A stretch of 5,150 nt of DNA, taken from positions 1 to 5,150 of the forward strand of contig JAUYFZ010000105.1 in assembly GCA_030689585.1 (NCBI GenBank), written 5' to 3'. Position 1 is the first letter of the stretch; every line of letters begins with the position of its first letter. Source of the DNA: Rhodocyclaceae bacterium (GTDB lineage: Bacteria; Pseudomonadota; Gammaproteobacteria; Burkholderiales; Rhodocyclaceae). Shown one piece after another: positions 1 to 5,150 of this stretch. Under the pieces are notes generated by a model, which worked only from the letters and a program-made list of their open reading frames with translations, was not told where the DNA came from and searched no databases. The position numbers and the translations under genes were made by a program.

Positions 1-326
1 ATGTCTCAACAATATTAAACGATGCTGCTATGCTGTTTATACCAACACCAGCGGCAGGCTGTACGGTGCATTCCGTAACGACGCACGTTCCGTTTACGGG
101 GGGAGCAGATAAGCACGATCATCATGGCCATGCGGGAGAAACGCATCATGCCGACATTGAAGCTAATTACGTTTTTCGCTGTAAAAATCCAACGGCACTT
201 CAACATATTAATACGGCGATTTTCAAACACTTTAGCCGGTTATATCGTCTTGAAGTCCAGCGTAGCGGCCCTAACGGGCAAGGAGCAGTGCGATTAACAC
301 CCAAGAATCACATGATGACATGGTAA
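1..326 (+). CDS. zrgA: ZrgA/DUF2796 family putative zinc-binding protein, C-terminal part (5' end outside window)
   Basis: This is the end of a gene that begins left of the window. The frame is open from base 3 to the TAA at 324-326, and the reading continues upstream of the ATG at base 30 as V-S-T-I-L-N-D-A-A, so that ATG is internal. The visible 107 residues carry the pattern I associate with the C-terminus of DUF2796/ZrgA proteins: an 'LNDAAMLFIPTPAAGC' segment, a histidine-rich stretch at nt 114-149 (HDHHGH then HH), an 'ADIEANYVFRCKNP' strand with a second Cys, and a closing 'LTPKNHMMTW'. Family members are exported proteins with His-rich loops, and in Vibrio cholerae the zrg genes respond to zinc limitation. 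The likely role is periplasmic binding of zinc (or a similar cation) for the ABC pair that follows 13 nt downstream. The N-terminal signal peptide cannot be seen. The family call is fairly sure; the metal is inferred from the family and the histidines. Confidence 0.85.
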   Translation, partial: VSTILNDAAMLFIPTPAAGCTVHSVTTHVPFTGGADKHDHHGHAGETHHADIEANYVFRCKNPTALQHINTAIFKHFSRLYRLEVQRSGPNGQGAVRLTPKNHMMTW

Positions 327-339
327 GTCGATTGCCGTC

Positions 340-1032
340 ATGAATGCCTTCACGTTAACTGATTTGAATTTTCGTTGGCCGCGTCAATTAACGCCCTGCT
401 TGATCATTCCTAGCTTCATCGTCGCCGCAGGGGAACGTGTTTTTCTGCATGGGCCTAGCGGCAGTGGCAAGAGTACCCTGCTGGCCCTGCTCGGCGGTAT
501 CGCGCAACCGCAGACTGGAAAAGTAGAGGTGCTAGGACAGGATTTGAATGACTTATCCGGGCACTCACGCGACCGATTTCGTGCGGATCATATCGGTTTT
601 ATCTTTCAGCAATTCAACCTGTTGCCTTGGTTATCCGCGCTTGACAATGTGCTGTTGCCTTGTGTTTTTTCTATGCGGCGCAAAAGATACATCGGCAATG
701 CCCATAAAGAAGCCACGCGCTTATTAGCGCATCTTGATTTGACGGCTGATCTTTGGCGAAAACCCGCAGCCGAATTGTCAGTGGGTCAGCAGCAACGGGT
801 TGCAGCGGCGCGTGCGCTGATGGGCAAACCAGAAATCATCATTGCTGACGAACCCACGTCCGCTTTGGATGCCAAACGTCAGCAAATTTTTATTGATTTA
901 TTACTCACAGAATCTGCGGCTGTGGGGGCCACTTTACTGTTTGTGAGCCATGACGAACGTCTTGCTGCGCACTTTGATCGGCGAATTGCACTAGATGAAA
1001 TCAATCAAGTTTCTTCGGAGTGCAATGAATGA
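340..1032 (+). CDS. ABC transporter ATP-binding protein, LolD/MacB class (Zrg-type cassette)
   Basis: A 230-residue stand-alone nucleotide-binding subunit that would power the permease encoded next to it. Visible motifs, in order: Walker A GPSGSGKST (residues 38-46), Q-loop IFQQFNLLPWLSALDNV (Q90), ABC signature LSVGQQQR (146-153), Walker B IIIADEPTSALD (166-177, D170 and E171), and H-loop FVSHDE (H204). The 'FNLLPWLSALDNV' stretch and the length are typical of the LolD/MacB/FtsE group, which partners with FtsX-like permeases rather than with classical importers. The signature has Val where the consensus has Gly (LSGGQ); as far as I recall this variant is common in this subfamily. The ATG at 340 lies 13 nt after the zrgA stop with no clear Shine-Dalgarno, so translation is probably coupled. 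The stop overlaps the next start (ATGA at 1029-1032). The ATPase call is certain; the substrate is inferred from context. Confidence 0.93.
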   Translation: MNAFTLTDLNFRWPRQLTPCLIIPSFIVAAGERVFLHGPSGSGKSTLLALLGGIAQPQTGKVEVLGQDLNDLSGHSRDRFRADHIGFIFQQFNLLPWLSALDNVLLPCVFSMRRKRYIGNAHKEATRLLAHLDLTADLWRKPAAELSVGQQQRVAAARALMGKPEIIIADEPTSALDAKRQQIFIDLLLTESAAVGATLLFVSHDERLAAHFDRRIALDEINQVSSECNE

Positions 1033-2288
1033 GGGCAGTTTTATTGCTTGCATTGAAAAGTGCGTGGGCGCGTCGATTAACGCTCGGCATTACGCTGGTT
1101 TCCATCGCACTGGCGTCGGCTCTTTTGCTGACGGTTGAGCGGGTACGCCACGATGCGCGTGAGAATTTCTCACAAACAATATCGGGGGTCGATCTTGTCG
1201 TCGGTCCGCGCACCGGCGGTGTGCAATTGGTGCTCTATGCCGTGTTCCATTCGGGGGCTGCCACACACAATATGCAATGGGATAGTTTTGATGCTTTGTC
1301 CCATCATCCGGCCATCGCCTGGGCAGTACCTATTGCGCTGGGTGATTCACATCACGGATTTCCTGTGCTTGGCACCACGCCGAATTATTTTGAACATTTC
1401 CAATATGCCGACCAACAAACATTACAGATGTCGGCTGGCAGGGTTTTTGGAGAGGTCTTTGAAACAGTACTGGGCAACACCGTCGCGTCAGAGCTTGGAT
1501 ATCACGTGGGTGATCGCATCACGTTGGCGCATGGTTTGACAGAAACGGGTCCATCCCATGCAGACAAACCATTTACTGTTATGGGTATTCTTGCACCCAC
1601 GGGCACCCCTGTGGATCGCACCGTTCATGTAAGCATGGAAGCCATCACTGCACTGCATCTTGATTGGACAGGGGGCGCACCGATGCCAGGGTTTTCCATT
1701 CCTGCGGAACACGTGAAAAAATTCAATCTCATCCCCAAAGAAGTAACGGCCATGCTGATCGGTTTGAAGAGCCGTAGTGATGTTTTCCGTCTTCAACGTC
1801 ATATCAACCATTATCGCGGCGAACCGTTGATGGCGGTCATGCCTGGTGTGGCACTGGACGAACTCTGGCAAACGCTTGCCAGTGTTGAAAATTCTCTGCT
1901 AATTATTTCTGTCCTCGTGGTGTTGGTCGGGTTGGCGGGTCTTGTGGCCACGTTGCTTGCTGCACTGAATGAACGTCGTCGGGAACTCGCCATTTTGCGT
2001 AGTCTTGGGGCCAGTCTTGGCGAAATTTTTCTCATGCTGACGACAGAGGGGCTGATGATTACCGTGCTGGGCGTTACACTGGGATATGTCTTATTTGCGG
2101 TTGGAATGGAGATACTTGCACCGATGGTGCAAACGCAATTTGGTATTCATTTGCACTGGCGCATACTGACCGTGAATGAAATTATCTTGTTACTGTCCAT
2201 TATCGTAACTGGTTTTCTCGTCAGTCTGATTCCTGGTTGGCGTGCTTGGCGCATGTCGCTCGCCGATGGGTTAACCCCTAGAATTTGA
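1029..2288 (+). CDS. ABC transporter permease, FtsX/MacB family (Zrg-type cassette)
   Basis: A 419-residue inner-membrane protein with the four-helix MacB/LolC layout: one N-terminal membrane segment (about residues 17-36), a large periplasmic domain (about 37-285), and three C-terminal segments (about 287-312, 338-362 and 384-404). The periplasmic part opens with 'GVDLVVGPRTGGVQLVLYAVFHSG', a conserved start of the MacB periplasmic core in this permease group. The cytoplasmic loop after the second segment has 'NERRRELAILRSLGAS' (314-329), the FtsX-family loop that contacts the ATPase. The last residues, 'PGWRAWRMSLADGL', are also typical. MacB-type pumps are usually mechanotransmitters or exporters, so how such a pair would support zinc acquisition is not obvious; it may act on ZrgA or another periplasmic partner. 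The start is fixed by the ATGA overlap with the ATPase gene, and the stop shares its A with the ATG of the next gene. Confidence 0.92.
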   Translation: MRAVLLLALKSAWARRLTLGITLVSIALASALLLTVERVRHDARENFSQTISGVDLVVGPRTGGVQLVLYAVFHSGAATHNMQWDSFDALSHHPAIAWAVPIALGDSHHGFPVLGTTPNYFEHFQYADQQTLQMSAGRVFGEVFETVLGNTVASELGYHVGDRITLAHGLTETGPSHADKPFTVMGILAPTGTPVDRTVHVSMEAITALHLDWTGGAPMPGFSIPAEHVKKFNLIPKEVTAMLIGLKSRSDVFRLQRHINHYRGEPLMAVMPGVALDELWQTLASVENSLLIISVLVVLVGLAGLVATLLAALNERRRELAILRSLGASLGEIFLMLTTEGLMITVLGVTLGYVLFAVGMEILAPMVQTQFGIHLHWRILTVNEIILLLSIIVTGFLVSLIPGWRAWRMSLADGLTPRI

Positions 2289-2806
2289 TGATGAAAAAAT
2301 GGTTTCTTGCGTTGCTGGTTTCTTTCCCGTTGGCGGCGGCGGAGCCTTGGCCGGAAGTCAAATGGGAAGTCTTAGTGCCCAAGCATTGGAATCCGGCCAA
2401 GAAATTTAAGCACTTGGATTTTTCAAAATTACAGGATTCCGACCCGCGTGCAATGGAATTACTCGATGAGATTAAACAAGAATGGGATAACGCCCCCATT
2501 GAACACAGCTTGAACGGAAAAAAAATGCGTATTGCTGGTTTTACATTGCCGCTTGAGCGCAAGGGTGACAAGGTAACGGAATTCATTCTCGTTCCCTATT
2601 TTGGTGCCTGCATTCATACACCGCCTCCGCCCGCCAATCAAATTATTCATGCAAAATCAAAAATACCCTTGAGTGGAATACAAATAATGATGCCTATTTG
2701 GGTTTTCGGCACTTTATCTGTGCAGCGGGGGGATACGACGTGGGGCGTGGCCGGCTACGGATTAAGTGTCGACAAGGTGGTTCCATATAAGGAGAAAAAA
2801 CAATGA
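2288..2806 (+). CDS. Exported DUF3299 family protein of the Zrg-type cassette
   Basis: A 172-residue protein with a Sec signal peptide: MMKKW, hydrophobic run FLALLVSFPL, then AAA|EP, with cleavage expected after residue 18. The mature part matches what I know of DUF3299: 'RIAGFTLPLE' (81-90), 'VTEFILVPYFGACIHTPPPPANQI' (96-119) and a C-terminal 'GYGLSVDKVVPY'. The mature protein has one cysteine (C108), placed as C-x-H before a four-proline run (112-115), a possible metal-binding or haem/thiol site. No biochemical function is established that I know of. It is probably periplasmic, and its position suggests an accessory role for the ABC pair. The start is ambiguous among TTG 2285, ATG 2288 and ATG 2291; I chose ATG 2288 because it forms a TGATG overlap with the permease stop, which favours translational coupling. 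No Shine-Dalgarno is evident. The 3' end overlaps modA by 4 nt. Confidence 0.85.
   Translation: MMKKWFLALLVSFPLAAAEPWPEVKWEVLVPKHWNPAKKFKHLDFSKLQDSDPRAMELLDEIKQEWDNAPIEHSLNGKKMRIAGFTLPLERKGDKVTEFILVPYFGACIHTPPPPANQIIHAKSKIPLSGIQIMMPIWVFGTLSVQRGDTTWGVAGYGLSVDKVVPYKEKKQ
2789..2794 (+). promoter_or_regulatory. Strong ribosome binding site for modA
   Basis: AAGGAG lies 8 nt before the ATG at 2803, inside the last codons of the DUF3299 gene. It is the clearest Shine-Dalgarno in the window; the other starts have weak or no such site. It fixes the modA start and suggests that modA, whose product is needed in excess over the membrane subunits, is translated independently of upstream coupling. Confidence 0.8.
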
Positions 2807-3630
2807 AATTCAGTTTGTTTTTACTGTTTTTTGTTACGACGCTTAGTCGAGCCGCTGACATACCCGCTATTGCGGCGGCGGCTGATCTTCAATTTGCCCT
2901 GACTGAAATTACAGAAAAATTCAAGCAAGAAACAGGGCAAGCGATGAAGTTGACCTTTGGTTCTTCAGGCAATTTCACCCAACAAATCGAACACGGTGCT
3001 CCTTTTCAGTTATTCCTGTCGGCGGATGAAGCGTACATATTCCGGTTGGCTGATCGTGGAATGACGGTTGATCAAGGTGAGTTGTATGCCATCGGTCGTC
3101 TGGTGTTATTCGCACCGCATGGATCATCATTGAAAGTCGATGAGCAACTGCGGGATTTGAAAACTGCATTGACCGAGGGACAAGGAGGACAAGGGGGACG
3201 TGTGACACGGTTTGCCATCGCTAATCCCGATCACGCGCCTTATGGCCGAGCGGCTCGTGCTGTTTTGCAACAGGCAGGGGTATGGGATGCCATTCGTTCA
3301 AAACTGGTGTTGGGTGAAAATGCGACACAAGCCATGCAGTTTGCGGCGATGGGATCTTCTCAAGGCGGCATTGTTCCGCTGTCACTCTCCAAAGCCCCCC
3401 AAATTGCAAAGCTGGGTCAGTTTGTTTTATTACCCGCCCAAGCGCATGAAACGGAACCGTTGCGTCAGAGGATGGTGTTGTTGAAAAATGCAGGGGTAAC
3501 GGCGCGTAATTTTTACCATTACCTACGTCAACCGACGGCACGAAATATATTGGATCGTTATGGATTCACGAGGCCCTCTCCCCCAACCCCTCTCCCGCAA
3601 GCGGGCGAGGGGAGCTTTGTGAGCCGCTGA
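2803..3630 (+). CDS. modA: Molybdate ABC transporter periplasmic substrate-binding protein ModA, with REP-derived C-terminal tail
   Basis: A 275-residue periplasmic binding protein that should capture molybdate (possibly tungstate) and deliver it to ModBC. A signal peptide is visible (MKFSLFLLFFVTTLSRA, cleavage near residue 17). Family motifs follow: 'AIAAAADLQFAL' (22-33), 'TFGSSGNFTQQIEHGAPFQLFLSAD' (51-75) with the serine-rich oxyanion loop, 'AIANPDHAPYGRAA' (138-151), 'LVLGENATQAMQFA' (168-181) and 'RNILDRYGF' (247-255), where ModA proteins normally end. Residues 257-275 come from a palindromic repeat (nt 3574-3617) and are not ModA-like. Residues 126-131 (GQGGQG) come from a 9-nt tandem duplication in a surface loop. 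The start overlaps the previous stop (ATGA) and has a strong Shine-Dalgarno. The next gene is 22 nt away. The family is secure; molybdate versus tungstate cannot be told apart by eye. Confidence 0.95.
   Translation: MKFSLFLLFFVTTLSRAADIPAIAAAADLQFALTEITEKFKQETGQAMKLTFGSSGNFTQQIEHGAPFQLFLSADEAYIFRLADRGMTVDQGELYAIGRLVLFAPHGSSLKVDEQLRDLKTALTEGQGGQGGRVTRFAIANPDHAPYGRAARAVLQQAGVWDAIRSKLVLGENATQAMQFAAMGSSQGGIVPLSLSKAPQIAKLGQFVLLPAQAHETEPLRQRMVLLKNAGVTARNFYHYLRQPTARNILDRYGFTRPSPPTPLPQAGEGSFVSR
3178..3195 (+). repeat. In-frame 9-nt tandem duplication in modA
   Basis: Two adjacent copies, GGACAAGGA and GGACAAGGG, differ only at the last base, and a third partial match (GGACG) follows at 3196. Being a multiple of three, it adds Gly-Gln-Gly twice (residues 126-131) between the 'LRDLKTALTEG' helix and the 'RFAIANP' strand. 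This looks like slippage in a tolerant loop. Confidence 0.75.
3574..3617 (+). repeat. REP-like palindromic repeat fused to the 3' end of modA
   Basis: A C-rich head (CCCTCTCCCCCAA, 3574-3586) is followed by a hairpin: left arm CCCCTCTCCCGC (3587-3598), a two-base AA centre, and right arm GCGGGCGAGGGG (3601-3612), which pair over 12 bp with one T/C mismatch. GGAGCTT (3611-3617) closes the unit. It encodes the 'SPPTPLPQAGEG' peptide, a tail I recognise as a frequent translation product of this repeat type in many proteobacterial proteins. Its head-plus-palindrome-plus-GGAGCTT design is shared in reverse orientation by the element at 5038-5080. In the mRNA it would be a strong stem between modA and modB; there is no T-run, so it is not a standard terminator. 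Confidence 0.85.
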
Positions 3631-3652
3631 CGCGACTTTCACGTTAATACTT

Positions 3653-4327
3653 ATGGATGCAAACCCCCTCATTCTTTCAGCACATCTGGCCCTGGTCACT
3701 TTACTGGTGTTGTTACCGTTGGCACTGGTAACGGCACGTTGGTTGGCGAGTACATCGTATGCGGGTAAATCCTGGATTGAAGGGTTGCTTGCCTTGCCGT
3801 TGGTGTTGCCACCGACGGTTCTTGGCTTTTATTTGCTCGTGGCGATGGGGTCTCAGTCCCCTTTGGGACAAGCGTTTGCAGCACTTTTTGGAACGCCGCT
3901 CGCCTTTAGTTTTACGGGATTGGTGATTGCCTCGGTTATTTTTAATATTCCCTTTGCGGTACAACCCGTGCAACGCGCCTTTGAAGCGATTCCGCAAGAA
4001 GTCAGAGAAGCAGCGCAGTGTTGCGGCATGACGTACTGGCAGGCATTTCTTCGTATCGAATTACCGTTGGCATGGCCGGGAATCCTCTCGGCGGCGGTGA
4101 TGACATTTGCGCATACGTTGGGTGAATTCGGGGTGGTACTCATGGTCGGCGGTAATATCCCAGGTGAAACGCAAACTATCGCGATTGCTATTTATGATCG
4201 CGCTCAATCTTTCGATCATGCCTCCGCTGGGGCAATGTCGTTTCTATTGCTGGTAATTTCGTTAGTCACCATTGCGGTAAGTTATGGGTTCGTTGAACGG
4301 TTGATGAAAAAGCGACGTGCAACATGA
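3653..4327 (+). CDS. modB: Molybdate ABC transporter permease ModB
   Basis: A 224-residue inner-membrane permease, a normal length for ModB, forming the translocation channel (as a dimer in this family). Hydrophobic segments are visible at about residues 8-28, 43-66, 84-106, 142-164 and 193-212. The family motifs are clear: 'LPLVLPPTVLGFYLL' (48-62), 'FNIPFAVQPVQRAFEAIP' (97-114), and the EAA loop 'REAAQCCGMTYWQAFLRIELPLAWPGI' (118-144), which docks on ModC, followed by 'FAHTLGEFGVVLMVGGNIPGETQT' (152-174). The ATG at 3653 gives the expected N-terminus and there is no other ATG just upstream in frame. No Shine-Dalgarno is evident in the 22 nt after modA, and the repeat hairpin ends 35 nt before the start, so expression may be lower than that of modA. 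The stop overlaps modC (ATGA at 4324-4327). Confidence 0.95.
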   Translation: MDANPLILSAHLALVTLLVLLPLALVTARWLASTSYAGKSWIEGLLALPLVLPPTVLGFYLLVAMGSQSPLGQAFAALFGTPLAFSFTGLVIASVIFNIPFAVQPVQRAFEAIPQEVREAAQCCGMTYWQAFLRIELPLAWPGILSAAVMTFAHTLGEFGVVLMVGGNIPGETQTIAIAIYDRAQSFDHASAGAMSFLLLVISLVTIAVSYGFVERLMKKRRAT

Positions 4328-4956
4328 CGCTTTCCATCAAATTAAAACATGCAGCACCGTTTTTGGATATTTGCGTCGAGATTCCCATAGGCAAAATAAC
4401 CGCTTTGGTTGGGCCATCGGGCAGTGGTAAAACGTCCGTTTTGCGTGCGATGGCCGGATTACTGCGTACACAAGAGAGTCGAATTGTCTTGGATAACCTA
4501 GTTTGGAACGATGCCGCGATTCACCTACCGACTCGTCATCGTTCCATCGGATTTGTGCCACAACATTATGGTTTGTTTCCGCATTTGACCGCGCAAGGTA
4601 ATGTCGAAGCGGCATTATTGCACTTGCCCGCGACGACACGGGTTCAGCGTGCGCGTGAATGCTTAAAGTTGTCGCACGTGGAAGGGTTGGAAACTCGTCT
4701 GCCCAGTGATCTGTCGGGCGGGCAAAAACAGCGTGTCGCGTTGGCACGGGCTATTGCACGTTCACCCCAATTACTCTTGTTAGACGAACCCTTTTCCGCC
4801 ATTGATTATGCGACTCGCAAGCATCTTTATGCCGAGTTACACCGATTACACGCAGAACTCGGTTGCACGATTGTGTTGGTCACACATGATGCGGATGAGG
4901 CGACACGGCTGGCCTCTCACCTTATCCAGATTCAACAGGGAAGGATAATTTTTTGA
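4324..4956 (+). CDS. modC: Molybdate ABC transporter ATP-binding protein ModC, short form without MOP/TOBE domain
   Basis: A 210-residue ATPase that should energise ModB. Motifs: Walker A GPSGSGKT (30-37), Q-loop FVPQHYGLFPHLTAQGNV (Q80), intact signature LSGGQKQR (130-137), Walker B LLLLDEPFSAID (150-161, D154 and E155), and H-loop LVTHDADEA (H188). All catalytic residues look intact. Canonical ModC is about 350 residues long and carries a C-terminal MOP/TOBE domain that binds oxyanion; this protein ends at 'IQQGRIIF', where that domain would begin. The 194 bases that remain hold no recognisable MOP sequence in any frame but do hold repeats. Short ModC-like ATPases exist in other proteobacteria, so this may be a natural form rather than a broken gene. 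An alternative label would be a generic sulfate/molybdate-type ATPase, but position and overlap with modB support ModC. Confidence 0.92.
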   Translation: MTLSIKLKHAAPFLDICVEIPIGKITALVGPSGSGKTSVLRAMAGLLRTQESRIVLDNLVWNDAAIHLPTRHRSIGFVPQHYGLFPHLTAQGNVEAALLHLPATTRVQRARECLKLSHVEGLETRLPSDLSGGQKQRVALARAIARSPQLLLLDEPFSAIDYATRKHLYAELHRLHAELGCTIVLVTHDADEATRLASHLIQIQQGRIIF

Positions 4957-5037
4957 TGGATATTGACAGATACCGCATGCATAATTTTTATCGTTGGCAT
5001 CCTTTACTGCATTCCATTACCCATAAGTCGAAGGCAG

Positions 5038-5080
5038 AAGCTCCTCCCCCTTCAAGGGGGAGGCTGGGAGGGGGATGGGG
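5038..5080 (-). repeat. REP-like palindromic repeat downstream of modC (first half of an inverted pair)
   Basis: A perfect 10-bp stem, CCTCCCCCTT (5043-5052) and AAGGGGGAGG (5054-5063), with one central base, is followed by a G-rich head CTGGGAGGGGGATGGGG (5064-5080). Read on the - strand this gives C-rich head, palindrome, then GGAGCTT (complement of 5038-5044), the same order as the element at the modA end. With 5131-5150 it forms an inverted pair. There is no T-run on either side, so intrinsic termination is not supported, although the stem could protect the 3' end of the operon mRNA. Confidence 0.8.
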
Positions 5081-5130
5081 AAAGTGTGATTCAAGTAAAT
5101 TCAATCAGTTACAAATGTCGTGCAACTCTT

Positions 5131-5150
5131 ACCCCATCCCCACCCTAACC
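5131..5150 (+). repeat. REP-like repeat, second half of the inverted pair, cut by the window edge
   Basis: The C-rich head ACCCCATCCCCACCCTAACC is close to the reverse complement of 5063-5081, and the expected palindrome would lie just beyond base 5150. Including flanks, 5126-5141 pairs with 5071-5086 at 14 of 16 positions around a 39-nt spacer (5087-5125) that is much less G/C-rich than its flanks. The arrangement resembles a REP doublet (BIME) or a very small non-autonomous element. The rest of the region after modC (4957-5037) shows no gene or RNA that I can recognise. Confidence 0.7.

Noticed and set aside
30..326. A complete 98-residue gene starting at the ATG at base 30
   Set aside because: The frame stays open to the left edge and the upstream residues (LNDAA) belong to the conserved DUF2796 segment, so this ATG is internal to a gene truncated by the window.
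1488..1871. Antisense open frames, for example opposite the permease, modA and modC
   Set aside because: They lie fully opposite genes with clear family motifs, show no domain pattern of their own, and have no upstream ribosome binding sites that I can see.
2285..2290. TTG at 2285 as the start of the DUF3299 gene
   Set aside because: Two ATG codons follow at once (2288 and 2291), there is no Shine-Dalgarno favouring TTG, and ATG 2288 makes a TGATG overlap with the permease stop. ATG 2291 remains possible.
3587..3612. Intrinsic terminator between modA and modB
   Set aside because: No T-run follows, the stem lies inside the modA reading frame, and modB must be expressed from the same direction.
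5043..5063. Intrinsic terminator for the operon
   Set aside because: The stem is strong but is followed by a G-rich stretch, with no T-run on either strand. It fits a REP-like repeat better.
4963..5148. A small + strand reading frame after modC
   Set aside because: It starts with TTG, has no ribosome binding site, and most of its second half is translated repeat sequence; no protein-like pattern is visible.
3574..5150. CRISPR array or tandem repeat array formed by the C-rich palindromes
   Set aside because: Only three dispersed copies in mixed orientation, separated by genes or a single short spacer; no regular repeat-spacer pattern.

Overview
The window reads as one continuous, tightly packed transcription unit on the + strand of a proteobacterium, most likely gamma or beta. 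That placement is inferred from the gene families (a DUF2796/ZrgA protein next to a DUF3299 protein, and a ModA of the proteobacterial 'AIANPxHAPYG' type), from the moderate base composition and from REP-like palindromic repeats. No rRNA, tRNA or other marker is present, so genus or species cannot be named. No promoter is visible, because the operon starts to the left of the window. I see no tRNA, CRISPR array, insertion sequence or integrase.

Left half (1-2806): a Zrg-like transport cassette. It holds the C-terminal end of a histidine-rich ZrgA/DUF2796 putative zinc-binding protein, an ABC ATPase of the LolD/MacB class, its FtsX/MacB-type permease, and an exported DUF3299 protein. Related gene sets are zinc-responsive in Vibrio, where they are called zrg. 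The likely role here is handling of zinc or another divalent metal at the envelope, but nothing in the window itself proves the metal.

Right half (2803-4956): a molybdate-type ABC importer, modA-modB-modC. modA starts inside the stop codon of the DUF3299 gene and has the best Shine-Dalgarno sequence in the window, so the two transport cassettes appear to be transcribed together. Junctions at 1029-1032, 2286-2290, 2803-2806 and 4324-4327 are all stop/start overlaps. Only zrgA/ATPase (13 nt) and modA/modB (22 nt) have gaps.

Points of interest are: (i) a REP-like palindrome that has become the last codons of modA and sits just before modB, much like the REP sequences between malE and malF in E. 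coli; (ii) a ModC that stops right after its nucleotide-binding domain and lacks the C-terminal MOP/TOBE regulatory domain; (iii) an inverted pair of related repeats after modC, so that modBC is bracketed by one repeat family; (iv) the physical coupling of a metal-cation cassette to an oxyanion importer. I did not find a clearly new defence, mobile or RNA-based system.
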